From: Venatoribacter cucullus
Lineage (GTDB): Bacteria > Pseudomonadota > Gammaproteobacteria > Pseudomonadales > Oceanobacteraceae
Assembly: GCF_016132445.1 (NCBI RefSeq)
Contig: NZ_CP046056.1
Span: 2,473,501 to 2,537,500, forward strand
Direction: 5' to 3'
DNA: 64,000 nucleotides
Made by a program: the position numbers and the translations under genes
The notes under the pieces: generated by a model
What the model saw: only the letters and a program-made list of their open reading frames with translations
What the model was told of the DNA's origin: nothing
Database searches by the model: none
Part shown: positions 1-9,360 of the stretch, piece by piece
Layout of the letters: each line of letters begins with the position of its first letter
How positions within the stretch are numbered: position 1 is the first letter of the stretch

Positions 1-6
1 TCACGG

Positions 7-864
7 TTACTCACCGGCCGTGTCTTTTAGTCGCGCGCGGAGGTTTAAACCACTGTCCAGCAGCGCTACGAAAATTAGTAATGTGTACATGTAAGGTCCG
101 AACAGGAACAGTGCCAGATAAACCGACAAAATCCACGCCGAACTGGCGTTTGTGGTGGTCACAACACCATGGAACAGCGCCATCCCAGCCAGCATCAGCG
201 GCACCGTAAAAACGGGCATGAGTCCGGCCAGTTCCGGTGACAGTTGCCCCGCCAGCAGCATCATTGCCACCGCCGGTACACTGTAAGCCAGAGGCAAGCG
301 CAGCTGTTTAAACTCGGTGCCGAAGCCGCCGGGGTTATACAGTTCACTTTGCCAGTAGCGTCCCAGTAACAGACACAACATAAAAACCAGCGTATGCAGA
401 GCGGCCAGCACTCCACTGATCATCGGGGCAACCAAGGGCTGAATCTGCGCCAGTAATTCTGGCTGCGCGCTCAGCGCTTCGGCAATCATCTGCTCACTGC
501 TTTGTATGACCTGAGGCAGAACCTCAGACAACCACAACGGCAACAGAAAATACGCCACTATCCCGGGGATCACCGCCAGCATCACCACCTGATCAAGGCG
601 GATCGTCTGACGCAACATTACCGCTAGGGCGCTGGTGCCCACAGCAATAATCAGTGGCGTGGGGTCGCCCATGGCGAACCAGGCAATTGCCGGAAGCAAT
701 GCCCATAACACCACGGAACTTCCTTCACGCCAGCCCTGACGCAAAATCACCAGTGCCAACAATGCTGCTCCGATCCAGAACAGCAACGGCAAGGCTAAAC
801 ACAAACCCGCCGCGACAGTTGCCTGCCAGCGGCCGGACATGGCCCATTGCGCCAGTGCTTTCAT
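7..864 (-). CDS. DUF2232-type polytopic inner-membrane protein
   Basis: A 285-residue, very hydrophobic protein with about seven or eight predicted membrane segments and a short charged C-terminus (LRARLKDTAGE). It sits just downstream of rpsR on the same strand. In Pseudomonas-type genomes an uncharacterised membrane protein occupies this place between rpsR and rplI, so rplI probably lies just beyond the window edge. Family assignment rests on length, topology and position; there is no catalytic motif. Role unknown. The ATG at 864 is the only reasonable start and has a weak ribosome site. Confidence 0.7.
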   Translation of the reverse strand: MKALAQWAMSGRWQATVAAGLCLALPLLFWIGAALLALVILRQGWREGSSVVLWALLPAIAWFAMGDPTPLIIAVGTSALAVMLRQTIRLDQVVMLAVIPGIVAYFLLPLWLSEVLPQVIQSSEQMIAEALSAQPELLAQIQPLVAPMISGVLAALHTLVFMLCLLLGRYWQSELYNPGGFGTEFKQLRLPLAYSVPAVAMMLLAGQLSPELAGLMPVFTVPLMLAGMALFHGVVTTTNASSAWILSVYLALFLFGPYMYTLLIFVALLDSGLNLRARLKDTAGE

Positions 865-1011
865 ACTTTACTACCTGATGCAGAACCGGGCGTTATTGAG
901 GCAGGTCCGGCGAGGCAAAAGCTTTCGAGTAAGCGGAGTGTATAAACATACATGAGCATTACGAGAAAGCTTTTAACAAGGCCGGGACAACGCAAATAGC
1001 CCGGAACCCAC

Positions 1012-1242
1012 TCAGTTGTCGTGCTGATCAGTGTACGGCAGCAGAGCAATATAGCGCGCACGCTTGATTGCAGTAGACAGCTGACGCTGATACTTCGCAC
1101 GGGTACCAGTGATACGGCTCGGAACGATCTTGCCGGTTTCAGTGATGTAACCTTTCAGAGTGTCCAGATCTTTGTAGTCGATCTCTTTAACGTTCTCTGC
1201 AGTGAAACGGCAGAACTTACGACGACGGAAAAAACGTGCCAT
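1012..1242 (-). CDS. rpsR: 30S ribosomal protein bS18
   Basis: The 76-residue product has the bS18 layout: a basic N-terminus ([13 protein letters not shown]), the IDYKD segment and the [22 protein letters not shown] core that binds 16S rRNA next to bS6. It starts 13 bases after the rpsF stop, so the two proteins, which bind as a heterodimer, are made from one transcript. The length is normal for the family. Confidence 0.98.
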   Translation of the reverse strand: MARFFRRRKFCRFTAENVKEIDYKDLDTLKGYITETGKIVPSRITGTRAKYQRQLSTAIKRARYIALLPYTDQHDN

Positions 1243-1255
1243 GACTTAAATCCCC

Positions 1256-1681
1256 TTACTCAGCGTTTTCTTCAGAATCGGTTTCGTCGGCATCATCGGC
1301 CTCGTCAGTTGCTTCTTCAGTTTCAGCAACAACGCGGGTATCACGACGACGGTCTTCACGGCCTTCAGCGGCTTTGATCGGAGAGATATCAGTAACAGCT
1401 TCTTCACGACGGATCACCATGTTACGCAGAATGGCATCGTTGTAACGGAAGTTGGTGGTCAGTTCGTCCAGAGCAGCCTGCGAACATTCTGCGTTCATCA
1501 GAATGTAGTGGGCTTTGTGTACATCGTTGATCGGGTAAGCCAGGTGACGGCGGCCCCAGTCTTCGAAACGGTGGATTTTACCGCCGTCGGCTTCGATAGC
1601 ATTGGTGTAACGCTCAACCATTGCCGGTACTTGTTCGCTTTGATCTGGGTGAACCAGAAAAACGATTTCATAGTGACGCAT
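1256..1681 (-). CDS. rpsF: 30S ribosomal protein bS6
   Basis: The 141-residue product begins [18 protein letters not shown], typical bS6, and ends in a long acidic tail ([22 protein letters not shown]), as in many gammaproteobacterial S6 proteins that receive C-terminal glutamates. The frame is open upstream to 1762, but the start at 1681 is chosen because it carries an AAGGAG ribosome site with good spacing and matches the family N-terminus. It is the first gene of rpsF-rpsR and its leader can fold over the ribosome site (see 1688-1734). Confidence 0.97.
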   Translation of the reverse strand: MRHYEIVFLVHPDQSEQVPAMVERYTNAIEADGGKIHRFEDWGRRHLAYPINDVHKAHYILMNAECSQAALDELTTNFRYNDAILRNMVIRREEAVTDISPIKAAEGREDRRRDTRVVAETEEATDEADDADETDSEENAE

Positions 1682-1687
1682 TGTCAG

Positions 1688-1734
1688 CTCCTTGTGGGTT
1701 ATCAGCCTTCCGGCCCATCCGGTAAGGCAAGGAG
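1688..1734 (-). promoter_or_regulatory. Predicted S6:S18 autoregulatory leader of rpsF
   Basis: On the rpsF transcript, CTCCTTG (1734-1728) is complementary to CAAGGAG (1694-1688), which is the rpsF ribosome site. Between them lies a second hairpin, GCCTT/AAGGC plus CCGG/CCGG (1728-1705). The outer stem would hide the ribosome site. This agrees with the known S6:S18 leader motif, in which the S6-S18 complex binds its own mRNA. Motif identity is inferred from position, fold and a CCG run, not from a covariance search. Confidence 0.6.
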
Positions 1735-1828
1735 TCCGTTTTTCACTGGTTGCACAAGGCAACCAGCCAACCTACGGATAAAAGGACCGCGGATTCTAGC
1801 AGAACGGCAACACCGGCGCCAGACTCCT

Positions 1829-2269
1829 TCAGGCCTTATGTTTTATCGGTCCAACCAGCCAGTGTGCCAGCCGGTTACCCAGCAATAACGCCGCCACAAA
1901 CTGCAGCACATCGCTGTTGAGGGTAAAAATATTCACCAGCGCCGGACCCGGGCATAAGCCCACCAGCCCCCAGCCCACGCCAAACAGTATGGCGCCACTG
2001 AGCAGGCGGGCATCAATGCGGGTGAGGGTCGGCTCGTGGAATACCGATGCACAAACCGGGGCGCTGCGCTTACGCCCCAGCCAGAACGCCAGCGCAAAGA
2101 CCGTCACAGCTGAGCCCATTACGGCGATCAGGGCCGGTTCCCAGGCACCAAACACATCCAGAAACGCCCGCACCTTGGCCGGGTTATTCATGCCCGACAC
2201 CAGCAATCCCAGTCCAAAAATCAGACCACTGGCCAATGCCACCAGCGGTGCTAAACGCTGCCGGTTCAT
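1829..2269 (-). CDS. YeeE/YedE family membrane protein, second half (DUF6691-type)
   Basis: A 146-residue membrane protein with about four hydrophobic segments. It carries the MNNPAKVRAFLDVFG and GVGWGLVGLCPGPAL signatures of the half-length YeeE/YedE proteins; the cysteine in GLCPGPA is typical of this thiosulfate/sulfur-transport superfamily. The ATG at 2269 overlaps the stop of the upstream partner by 4 bases, so the two are translationally coupled and probably form one transporter. An upstream open extension to 2374 lies inside the partner gene and is ignored. Substrate is inferred from the family only. Confidence 0.85.
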   Translation of the reverse strand: MNRQRLAPLVALASGLIFGLGLLVSGMNNPAKVRAFLDVFGAWEPALIAVMGSAVTVFALAFWLGRKRSAPVCASVFHEPTLTRIDARLLSGAILFGVGWGLVGLCPGPALVNIFTLNSDVLQFVAALLLGNRLAHWLVGPIKHKA

Positions 2270-2688
2270 ACCTGCACCCCCAGCTGATTCATCATGGCCA
2301 CCGTAACAACGCCAGCCACCATAAAGGTGACGGTGGCAACGGTTGAGCGCACCGACAACCGGCCCATGCCGCACACGCCGTGGCCACTGGTGCAGCCATT
2401 ACCAATATAGGTACCAAAGCCCACCAGCAAACCCGCTGCCGCCAGCAGGCCTTTATGATCGGTGATCACCACCGGTGCTTCGCCACCCAGCAGCCGGAAC
2501 AGTGGGTAAGCCAGCAGCAACCCGGCCAGAAACCACAGCGCCCAGCGCCGCTGCGGCTGCCAGCTCTGAAACACACTGGATAACACCCCGGTCATGCCGC
2601 TGATGCGGCCAATACCCAACCATAACAGAGCAGCGGCCAGGCCAATGAGCGTGCCGCCAGCTAGTTCGTACATCATAAGGATACCCAT
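2266..2688 (-). CDS. YeeE/YedE family membrane protein, first half
   Basis: A 140-residue membrane protein with the family hallmark [20 protein letters not shown] at about residues 97-116. The two cysteines in this segment are thought to relay sulfur compounds through the channel in YeeE/TsuA proteins. With the 4-base-overlapping downstream gene it gives a split two-subunit version of the full-length transporter (PmpA/PmpB-like). No rhodanese or ArsR partner is adjacent. Start is uncertain: ATG codons at 2688, 2676 and 2673 all lack a strong ribosome site; 2688 gives the longest form. Confidence 0.85.
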   Translation of the reverse strand: MGILMMYELAGGTLIGLAAALLWLGIGRISGMTGVLSSVFQSWQPQRRWALWFLAGLLLAYPLFRLLGGEAPVVITDHKGLLAAAGLLVGFGTYIGNGCTSGHGVCGMGRLSVRSTVATVTFMVAGVVTVAMMNQLGVQV

Positions 2689-2819
2689 GCAAAACAGTCA
2701 GGCATTCTACCCTGCCGGACGGTAACCATGAAGGCAGATGTATTTTCCACAAGCCGGCCTGTATCCAGCCGCCAACGGAGGACTATACTTTGCCCTATTC
2801 ACACAGCCCCGGAGTTCAC

Positions 2820-4184
2820 ATGTCTGTTTTAGCCGCCGGCCGGCAGGGCACCCCCCTGCTTATTCTTGAATCTGCTCTTTACAACGCCTGGCTGGAACAG
2901 CAGCCAGCCAGCACCCGCAACTGGCTGCAAGCCTGTGGCTTCAGCGGTAAGGGCCTGCAATTGCTGCCGGCGGCCGATGGTCAGCTGCAGCAGGGGCTGT
3001 TTGTTTGTGACTCCCTGGATGATGAGTTTGCCTGTGGCGACTTGCCGGCGGCGCTGCCGGCCGGTGATTACTGGCTGGAAAATATTGATGACCCGGCACA
3101 GATGAAACGCATCGCCTTTGCCTGGGGGGTTGGCTGTTATCGTTTTGACCGGTACCGCAGCAACGATAAGCCGTTACCCTGCCTGTATATCAGCGATGGG
3201 GATGCCCTGCGCGAAGCGCAGCATCTGGTGATTGCCACCCGCTGGGTACGCGACCTGGTGAATACCCCGGCCGCCGATATGATGCCCGAGCATCTGGCAG
3301 CCGCCGCAGAAACCATTGCCGCGGAATTTGGCGCACATTTGCGCCAGGTGATCGGTGACGATCTGCTGACTCACAACTTCCCAATGATTCATGCGGTTGG
3401 CCGGGCCAGCGCTTCAGCGCCCCGCCTGATTGATTTCAGCTGGGGCGATCCCAGCCTGCCGAAAATCACCCTGGTCGGCAAAGGCGTCTGTTTTGACAGC
3501 GGCGGTCTGGATATCAAACCCGCCGACGCCATGCGCACCATGAAAAAAGACATGGGCGGTGCCGCTCATGTGCTGGGCCTGGCCTATCTGATTATGGCGG
3601 AGCGTTTACCGGTGCGCTTACGGGTACTGATTCCAGCAGTGGAAAACGCCATCAGTGGCAACAGCTTCCGCCCTGGCGATGTACTGAAAACCCGCAAAGG
3701 TTCAACCGTGGAAATTGACAACACCGATGCCGAAGGCCGGCTGGTGCTGTGCGATGCCTTAACCGAAGCGGTGGGCGAACAACCGGAGCTGGTGATTGAT
3801 TTTGCGACCTTAACCGGCGCCTGCCGCGTGGCCCTGGGCACTGAATTACCCGGTTTCTTTACCAACCAGTGGCAACTGGCGTCAGACCTGATGCAGACCG
3901 GCCAGAGTGTGTCAGACCCGGTCTGGCACCTGCCGCTGCACGAACCTTACCGTGACAGTCTGAAAAGCGACATTGCCGATCTGGTGAATTCGGTACCCGG
4001 CCCGTTTGGCGGTGCCATTACCGCCGCGCTGTATCTGGAGCACTTTGTCGACAACGTACCCTGGGTACATTTCGATGTAATGGCCTGGAACCGGCGCAAG
4101 TTACCTGGCCGGCCGTTAGGTGGGGAAGCCATGGGAATACGGGCGGTATTTGCGTATTTGCAGAACCGTTACCAGAACGTCTGA
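2820..4184 (+). CDS. M17 family leucyl aminopeptidase
   Basis: A 454-residue cytosolic metallopeptidase that removes N-terminal residues from peptides. In this frame the metal and catalytic residues fall in VGKGVCFDSGGLDIKP (about 219-234), DMGGA (about 244) and the NTDAEGRL signature (about 301-308), all intact. The N-terminal region is short compared with PepA. The frame extends back to 2790, but the ATG at 2820 has a GGAG ribosome site and is preferred. It converges on the carbonic anhydrase gene. PepA versus PepB-like cannot be decided by reading alone. Confidence 0.9.
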   Translation: MSVLAAGRQGTPLLILESALYNAWLEQQPASTRNWLQACGFSGKGLQLLPAADGQLQQGLFVCDSLDDEFACGDLPAALPAGDYWLENIDDPAQMKRIAFAWGVGCYRFDRYRSNDKPLPCLYISDGDALREAQHLVIATRWVRDLVNTPAADMMPEHLAAAAETIAAEFGAHLRQVIGDDLLTHNFPMIHAVGRASASAPRLIDFSWGDPSLPKITLVGKGVCFDSGGLDIKPADAMRTMKKDMGGAAHVLGLAYLIMAERLPVRLRVLIPAVENAISGNSFRPGDVLKTRKGSTVEIDNTDAEGRLVLCDALTEAVGEQPELVIDFATLTGACRVALGTELPGFFTNQWQLASDLMQTGQSVSDPVWHLPLHEPYRDSLKSDIADLVNSVPGPFGGAITAALYLEHFVDNVPWVHFDVMAWNRRKLPGRPLGGEAMGIRAVFAYLQNRYQNV

Positions 4185-4192
4185 GGGAATCC

Positions 4193-4213
4193 GCGGCAGC
4201 CACCGGCTGCCGC
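4193..4213. terminator. Hairpin between convergent genes
   Basis: A 9-bp GC-rich stem (GCGGCAGCC / GGCTGCCGC) with a 3-base loop lies between the aminopeptidase stop and the carbonic anhydrase stop. It has no clear T-run on either strand, so factor-independent termination would be weak. Confidence 0.4.
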
Positions 4214-4222
4214 TTCTGGCGG

Positions 4223-4882
4223 TTACAGCGCGGCAATAACGCTGGCGTAATGCTCAGAAAAATCGCTGAAGTGGTCATCATTATGGCCACAGCAACGGAT
4301 GGTGCCGGACTTGATGTCATACACCCAGCCATGAATCTGCACTTTGTGTGTGGCCAGTTTGGCCGCTACCACCGGGTGCGTACGCAGATGCTGCACCTGC
4401 TGCAGTACGTTTTCTTCAATCGCTTCGTTCAGATGCTGATGCGGCAGGCACTGATCAAACGGAATGTTGTTACGCTCACGCACAATCTCCATGGCCGAAC
4501 GGCAGTGACTGAGCCACTCGGTTACGTGCGGCAGGGCCTTCAGCTTGCTTAAGTCCAGCGCGCCTTTAATGGCACCACAATCGGTATGGCCACAGACGAT
4601 AATGTGCTTCACCCCCAGCACGGCGACGGCGTATTCAATGGAGGCGGTCATACCGCCAGTTTCGTTACTGTGGGGGGGAATAATATTGCCGGCATTGCGG
4701 CAGATAAACAGATCACCGGGATTGGAACCGGTGAGCATATTCGGGTCAATGCGCGAATCGGAGCAGGTAATAAATAATACATCCGGGTTTTGTCCCTGAT
4801 CCGCCAGACTGGCAAACAGATCTTTGCGCTCCGGATAAATATTGCGCTTAAAATTCAGCACACCACGAATAATCTGTTCCAC
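4223..4882 (-). CDS. can: Beta-class carbonic anhydrase
   Basis: A 219-residue enzyme interconverting CO2 and bicarbonate in the cytoplasm. The zinc ligands and catalytic dyad are visible: C40-x-D42-x-R44 (CSDSR), then H99 and C102 (GHTDCGAIKGAL). Length matches Can. It starts with GTG at 4882 behind a strong GGAGGTGA ribosome site. It lies 120 bases downstream of pycB on the same strand; bicarbonate is a pyruvate carboxylase substrate, so the neighbourhood is metabolically sensible. The symbol is by similarity to E. coli can. Confidence 0.93.
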   Translation of the reverse strand: MEQIIRGVLNFKRNIYPERKDLFASLADQGQNPDVLFITCSDSRIDPNMLTGSNPGDLFICRNAGNIIPPHSNETGGMTASIEYAVAVLGVKHIIVCGHTDCGAIKGALDLSKLKALPHVTEWLSHCRSAMEIVRERNNIPFDQCLPHQHLNEAIEENVLQQVQHLRTHPVVAAKLATHKVQIHGWVYDIKSGTIRCCGHNDDHFSDFSEHYASVIAAL

Positions 4883-5005
4883 GCCTCACCTCCAATCAAC
4901 AAGGCTACAAGAATAAGGAGTTCTGCTGTGGAACAGAACCCGTTTTTTGCTTTCCTGCTGTGCCGGACGGGCAAGAATCCGCCCGCCACACGCAGCGGTT
5001 CACCA

Positions 5006-6796
5006 TCAGACGATTTCGATCAGCACTTCTCCCGGTGTGACCCGGTCGCCTTTCGATACATGCACGGCTGTTACAGTGCCGGCAATATTGGCGTGCACTT
5101 CGGTTTCCATTTTCATGGCTTCGGCCACCAGCACCGCCTGCCCGGCATTAACGGTGTCACCCACCGCCACCAGCACCTCGACAATATTGCCCGGCATGGC
5201 AATGCTGACATGGCCGGGTTCACTGGCCTGCCGCCGCGCTTGTTTACCGGACGCCACATAATCGTTCAGCGGCTCAAAGGTAATTTCTTCCGGCACGCCA
5301 TCCAGCGACAAGTAAAGTTTGCGTTTACCGGAGGCGGCATCACCAGCGCCGGTAATCGCCACTTCATAGGTTTCGCCATGCACATCAATACGGAATTCGG
5401 TGGCCACCCCGATGCGGTCTTTTTTCTGTTCCGGCGGCTCCAGCGATTCCGGCTGCAAGGTGCCGGCGGCCCGCTGCTGCAGGAAATCGCGGCCCAGATC
5501 GGGGAACATGGCGTAAGTGAGCACATCTTCTTCGCTCTGCGCCAGTGTGCCGATGTCGGCGCGCAATTTTTCCAGCTCCGGCGCCAGCAAATCGGCTGGC
5601 CGACCCTCAATCACGATTTCACTGCCAATGGCCTTTTTCTGCAACGACGCATTAACCGGCGCCGGTGCGGCACCATAGCCGCCCTGCAGATAGCGTTTTA
5701 CTTCGTTGGTAATGGTTTTATAGCGTTCGCCGGCCAGTACGTTATACACCGCCTGAGTGCCGACAATCTGTGACGTGGGCGTTACCAGCGGAGGATACCC
5801 CAGGTCGGCACGCACCCGTGGAATTTCGGCAAATACCGCACGGATTTTATCCAGCGCGTTCTGTTCTTTCAGCTGATTGGCCAGGTTCGACATCATGCCG
5901 CCCGGTACCTGATTGATCTGCACCGACACATCTTCGCGGGTGAATTCACTTTCAAACTGGTGATATTTTTTCCGCACCTCGCGGAAGTAATCAGCAATTT
6001 CGCCCAGTAATTCCAGATCCAGTCCGGTATCAAATCCGGTACCTTTCAGCGCCGCTACCTGCGATTCCGTGGCCGGATGGCTGGTACCCGAAGCAAAGGC
6101 GGAAATGGCGGTATCAATACGATCGGCACCGGCTTCAATTGCCTTCAGCTGACACAGCGGCGCCAGGCCGGCGGTGGAGTGACTGTGCACCACCACCGGT
6201 ACGTTTAATTCTGCCTTTAACGCCTTCACCAGATCGTAGGTGGCGTACGGGGTGAGCAGGCCCGCCATATCTTTAATAGCGATGGAGTCTGCGCCCATGT
6301 CTTTCATCACGTGCGCCTGTTTTACAAAGGCTTCCGGCGTATGCACCGGCGAGGTGGTGTAACAGATGGTGCCCTGTGCGTGTTTGCCGGCTTTTTTTAC
6401 CGCTTTCATAGCGGTTTCCAGATTACGCACATCGTTCAATGCATCAAAAATACGGAATACATCAATGCCGTTATCGGCGGCTTTTTCCACAAAAGCTTCC
6501 ACCACATCGTCGGCGTAATGACGATAGCCGAGCAGGTTCTGGCCCCGCAGCAACATCTGCAAACGGGTATTGGGCAGCGCTTGTTTCAGTTGGCGCAGAC
6601 GCTGCCAGGGGTCTTCTTTCAGAAACCGCACACAGGCATCAAAGGTGGCGCCGCCCCAGACTTCCAGCGACCAATAGCCGACCTGATCCAGCTTACTGCA
6701 GATCGGCAACATATCTTCCGTACGCAGGCGGGTGGCAATCAGCGACTGGTGGGCATCACGCAGTACAACATCGGTAATTTCGATTTTTTTAGCCAT
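5006..6796 (-). CDS. pycB: Pyruvate carboxylase subunit B (carboxyltransferase-biotinyl)
   Basis: A 596-residue subunit of two-subunit pyruvate carboxylase (oxaloacetate decarboxylase alpha-like). It starts with an HMGL-like carboxyltransferase TIM barrel (EITDVVLRDAHQSL, metal-binding HSHSTAGL), followed by the conserved carboxylase domain, and ends in a biotinyl domain with the acceptor lysine at about K562 in AMKME. It moves the carboxyl group from biotin to pyruvate, giving oxaloacetate. The gene is 11 bases downstream of pycA. The oadB/oadG subunits of a sodium-pumping decarboxylase are absent, and a LysR gene is divergent as at the Pseudomonas pyc locus, so carboxylase is favoured. Confidence 0.93.
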   Translation of the reverse strand: MAKKIEITDVVLRDAHQSLIATRLRTEDMLPICSKLDQVGYWSLEVWGGATFDACVRFLKEDPWQRLRQLKQALPNTRLQMLLRGQNLLGYRHYADDVVEAFVEKAADNGIDVFRIFDALNDVRNLETAMKAVKKAGKHAQGTICYTTSPVHTPEAFVKQAHVMKDMGADSIAIKDMAGLLTPYATYDLVKALKAELNVPVVVHSHSTAGLAPLCQLKAIEAGADRIDTAISAFASGTSHPATESQVAALKGTGFDTGLDLELLGEIADYFREVRKKYHQFESEFTREDVSVQINQVPGGMMSNLANQLKEQNALDKIRAVFAEIPRVRADLGYPPLVTPTSQIVGTQAVYNVLAGERYKTITNEVKRYLQGGYGAAPAPVNASLQKKAIGSEIVIEGRPADLLAPELEKLRADIGTLAQSEEDVLTYAMFPDLGRDFLQQRAAGTLQPESLEPPEQKKDRIGVATEFRIDVHGETYEVAITGAGDAASGKRKLYLSLDGVPEEITFEPLNDYVASGKQARRQASEPGHVSIAMPGNIVEVLVAVGDTVNAGQAVLVAEAMKMETEVHANIAGTVTAVHVSKGDRVTPGEVLIEIV

Positions 6797-6807
6797 GATT
6801 TTTCCTC

Positions 6808-8223
6808 TTACCAGCCGGCATGGGCAGCAATAGCAGCCGCCACGGCCAGGGCAATTTCACTGGGGTGCTTTTTATCGGAGTACTGCAATAATTCCGGATG
6901 CTCCGGCACAAAGCCGGTATGGAAATGACCGCGATTAAAATCCGGATGCTGCAGAATCTGCTGGTAATAACTGGCGGTGGTTTTAATGCCGTGCAGACGC
7001 ATATCGGCCAGTGCCCGTTGCCCGCGGGCAATGACTTCGTCCCAGGTTAAGGCCCACACCACCAGTTTCAGACACATAGAGTCGTAATACGGCGGAATTT
7101 CATAGCCGGTATAAATGGCGGTATCGACGCGCACCCCGGGGCCACCGGGTGCGTAATAGTGAGTAATACGGCCAAAGCTGGGCAGAAAATCATTTTTCGG
7201 ATCTTCGGCATTAATGCGGAATTGCAGCGCAAATCCCCGGTACTGAATATCTTCCTGGCGGTAACTGAGCGGTAAGCCGGCGGCGATGCGTAATTGTTCA
7301 CGCACGATATCCACCCCGGTAATCTGTTCGGTAATGGTGTGTTCGACCTGCACGCGGGTATTCATTTCCATGAAATACACTTCATTGCCCGACAGCAGAA
7401 ATTCCACCGTACCGGCATTTTCATAGCCGACGGCGGCCGCCGCCTTTACCGCTAAGCCGCCAATATAATTACGCTGTTCCGGCGTTAATTGCGGGCTGGG
7501 GGCAATTTCAATTAACTTCTGATTGCGCCGCTGAATGGAGCAATCGCGCTCGAATAAATGCACCACATGGCCGTGCGAGTCGGCCAGAATCTGCACTTCA
7601 ATATGGCGCGGATTAACGATGCACTTTTCCAGAAACACATCGGCCGAGCCAAAGGCTTTGGTGGCTTCGGAAATCACCCGCGGGTACTGCATTTTCAGCT
7701 CATCCGCCGAATCACAGCGGCGAATACCGCGACCGCCGCCACCGGACGTGGCTTTCAGCATCACCGGATAACCAATACTGGCGGCCAGCTGCAGCGCTTC
7801 TTCCAGATCCGCCAGGTTACCCTCCGAGCCCGGAGTCACCGGCACGCCGGCGGCGCGCATGGCATCGCGGGCCTGGGTTTTATCGCCCATTTTATGAATT
7901 ACATCAGAACGCGGCCCTACGAAGATAATCCCGTGTTCTTCACACAGGCGGGCAAATTGCGCATTTTCAGATAAAAAACCATAGCCGGGATGAATGGCAT
8001 CACAGCCGGTTTCCAGCGCCAGATTCACCAGCCGCTGCGGGTCCAGATATCCGGCCAACGGATTCTCGCCCAGTGAGTACGCCTCATCGGCACGCTTAAC
8101 GTGCAAGGCATAGCGGTCGGGCTCGGTATAAATCGCCACCGAGCGGATGCCCATTTCCGCACAGGCCCGCACGATGCGCACCGCAATTTCACCGCGGTTG
8201 GCGATGAGTAGTTTCTTCAGCAT
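6808..8223 (-). CDS. pycA: Pyruvate carboxylase subunit A (biotin carboxylase)
   Basis: A 471-residue ATP-grasp enzyme that carboxylates the biotin carried on PycB. It shows the biotin carboxylase features in order: MLKKLLIANRGEIAVR at the N-terminus, HPGYGFLSENAQF, the glycine-rich ATP loop SGGGGRGIRRC, and EMNTRVQVEHTITEQITG. Its length fits the stand-alone biotin carboxylase subunit. It is an AccC paralogue, and the assignment to pyruvate carboxylase comes from the adjacent pycB and the divergent LysR gene. Confidence 0.93.
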   Translation of the reverse strand: MLKKLLIANRGEIAVRIVRACAEMGIRSVAIYTEPDRYALHVKRADEAYSLGENPLAGYLDPQRLVNLALETGCDAIHPGYGFLSENAQFARLCEEHGIIFVGPRSDVIHKMGDKTQARDAMRAAGVPVTPGSEGNLADLEEALQLAASIGYPVMLKATSGGGGRGIRRCDSADELKMQYPRVISEATKAFGSADVFLEKCIVNPRHIEVQILADSHGHVVHLFERDCSIQRRNQKLIEIAPSPQLTPEQRNYIGGLAVKAAAAVGYENAGTVEFLLSGNEVYFMEMNTRVQVEHTITEQITGVDIVREQLRIAAGLPLSYRQEDIQYRGFALQFRINAEDPKNDFLPSFGRITHYYAPGGPGVRVDTAIYTGYEIPPYYDSMCLKLVVWALTWDEVIARGQRALADMRLHGIKTTASYYQQILQHPDFNRGHFHTGFVPEHPELLQYSDKKHPSEIALAVAAAIAAHAGW

Positions 8224-8319
8224 ACAGACTCCTTGGCCAGTGACCGGGTTGTCTTCTGGTTGAAAATCAGACTACAGATAGGCATTGAAAACTAAAAATT
8301 GAAATTTTTTGCTTTCTGC

Positions 8320-8335
8320 ATAAGGTATCACTTAT
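8320..8335. promoter_or_regulatory. Possible LysR-type operator
   Basis: ATAAG-N6-CTTAT is a dyad of the kind bound by LysR regulators, placed 20 bases before the LysR start in the divergent pycA spacer. A second A/T-rich near-palindrome (AAAAATT / AATTTTT) lies at about 8294-8310. Regulator and site are linked by position only. Confidence 0.4.
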
Positions 8336-8356
8336 AGATACCCACCCGGACTGCCC

Positions 8357-9310
8357 ATGCCACTCAGCATCCAACGCCTCGCCACCCGCCTGACCTTCCG
8401 CCAACTGCAGGTATTTCTGGCGGTGTATGAACAACAGGGCTACAGCAAAGCCGGTGATTTGCTGGGCCTGACCCAGCCGGCGGTCAGCAGCCAGATGCGT
8501 CAGCTGGAGGACGCACTGGGGCAACCCTTATTTGAATACGTCGGCCGCAAGCTCTATTGCACCCCGGCCGGTGAAACACTGGCACTCAGCGTCAGCCGGA
8601 TTTTTGATGAAATGCGCCGCCTGCAAACCGACCTCGCCGCGCTGGATGGCAAAGTGGCCGGTGAATTGCGGATTGTGGCGGTGAATACCGCCCAATATGT
8701 GGTGCCTTATTTATTGCGGGCGTTTCTGGATTTGCATCCCGATGTGCAGGTGACGGTACGGGTGGTGAATCGCGCCAACGCCATTCAGCGCCTGAACGAT
8801 AACAGTGATGACCTGGTGATTATGGGCATGGTGCCGGTGGACAAACCGCTGGCCTCACTGCCGTTCCTGGATAATGAACTGGTGGCCGTGGTACCGGCCG
8901 GGCATCCTTTGCTGCAGCTTCAACAACCTGCCCTGCCGGATTTTCTGCAGGCCGGCTTACTAACACGGGAACCCGGTTCCGGCAGCCGCCTGGCCCTGGA
9001 ACTGCATTGCCAGCAACAACGCCTGGACCTGAAAGCGATTATGCAGCTGGGCTCGAATGATGCGGTAAAACACGCGGTACTGGCCGGGCTGGGCGTGGCG
9101 GTATTACCGAAACTCAGCATTCTGCCGGAACTGCAGCTGGGCAGCTTACAGACGCTGGCTTTACCCGGCTTCCCGCTGCGCCGCAGCTGGTGCGTGGTGT
9201 ACCCGCAAGGCAAACATCCCACACCCGCCATGCGCGCGTTTCTGGATTATGTGCAGCAGAACATCCGCCAGTTTGAGCAAATGTTCAGCCTCCCGCCGGT
9301 GACGGAATAA
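8357..9310 (+). CDS. LysR family regulator divergent from pycAB
   Basis: A 317-residue LysR-type regulator. The N-terminal winged helix-turn-helix (about residues 12-72, with SKAGDLLGLTQPAVSSQMRQLE) is followed by a periplasmic-binding-like effector domain starting ELRIVAVNTAQY. It is divergent from pycA with 133 bases between starts. In Pseudomonas a LysR protein in this position, PycR, controls pyruvate carboxylase, so it is probably the equivalent here; CbbR/CysB-like alternatives cannot be excluded. The gene converges on ahpF. Confidence 0.88.
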   Translation: MPLSIQRLATRLTFRQLQVFLAVYEQQGYSKAGDLLGLTQPAVSSQMRQLEDALGQPLFEYVGRKLYCTPAGETLALSVSRIFDEMRRLQTDLAALDGKVAGELRIVAVNTAQYVVPYLLRAFLDLHPDVQVTVRVVNRANAIQRLNDNSDDLVIMGMVPVDKPLASLPFLDNELVAVVPAGHPLLQLQQPALPDFLQAGLLTREPGSGSRLALELHCQQQRLDLKAIMQLGSNDAVKHAVLAGLGVAVLPKLSILPELQLGSLQTLALPGFPLRRSWCVVYPQGKHPTPAMRAFLDYVQQNIRQFEQMFSLPPVTE

Positions 9311-9360
9311 ATACCTGGCCGGGATACCAGGAACGGGAAAAAGAAAGGCATCAGCACAGA

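Noticed and set aside
4790..5773. 327-residue open frame on the plus strand across the can and pycB genes
   Set aside because: It is antisense to two well-supported genes, His/Phe/Gln-rich, and matches no family; GC-rich codon use on the opposite strand leaves such frames open.
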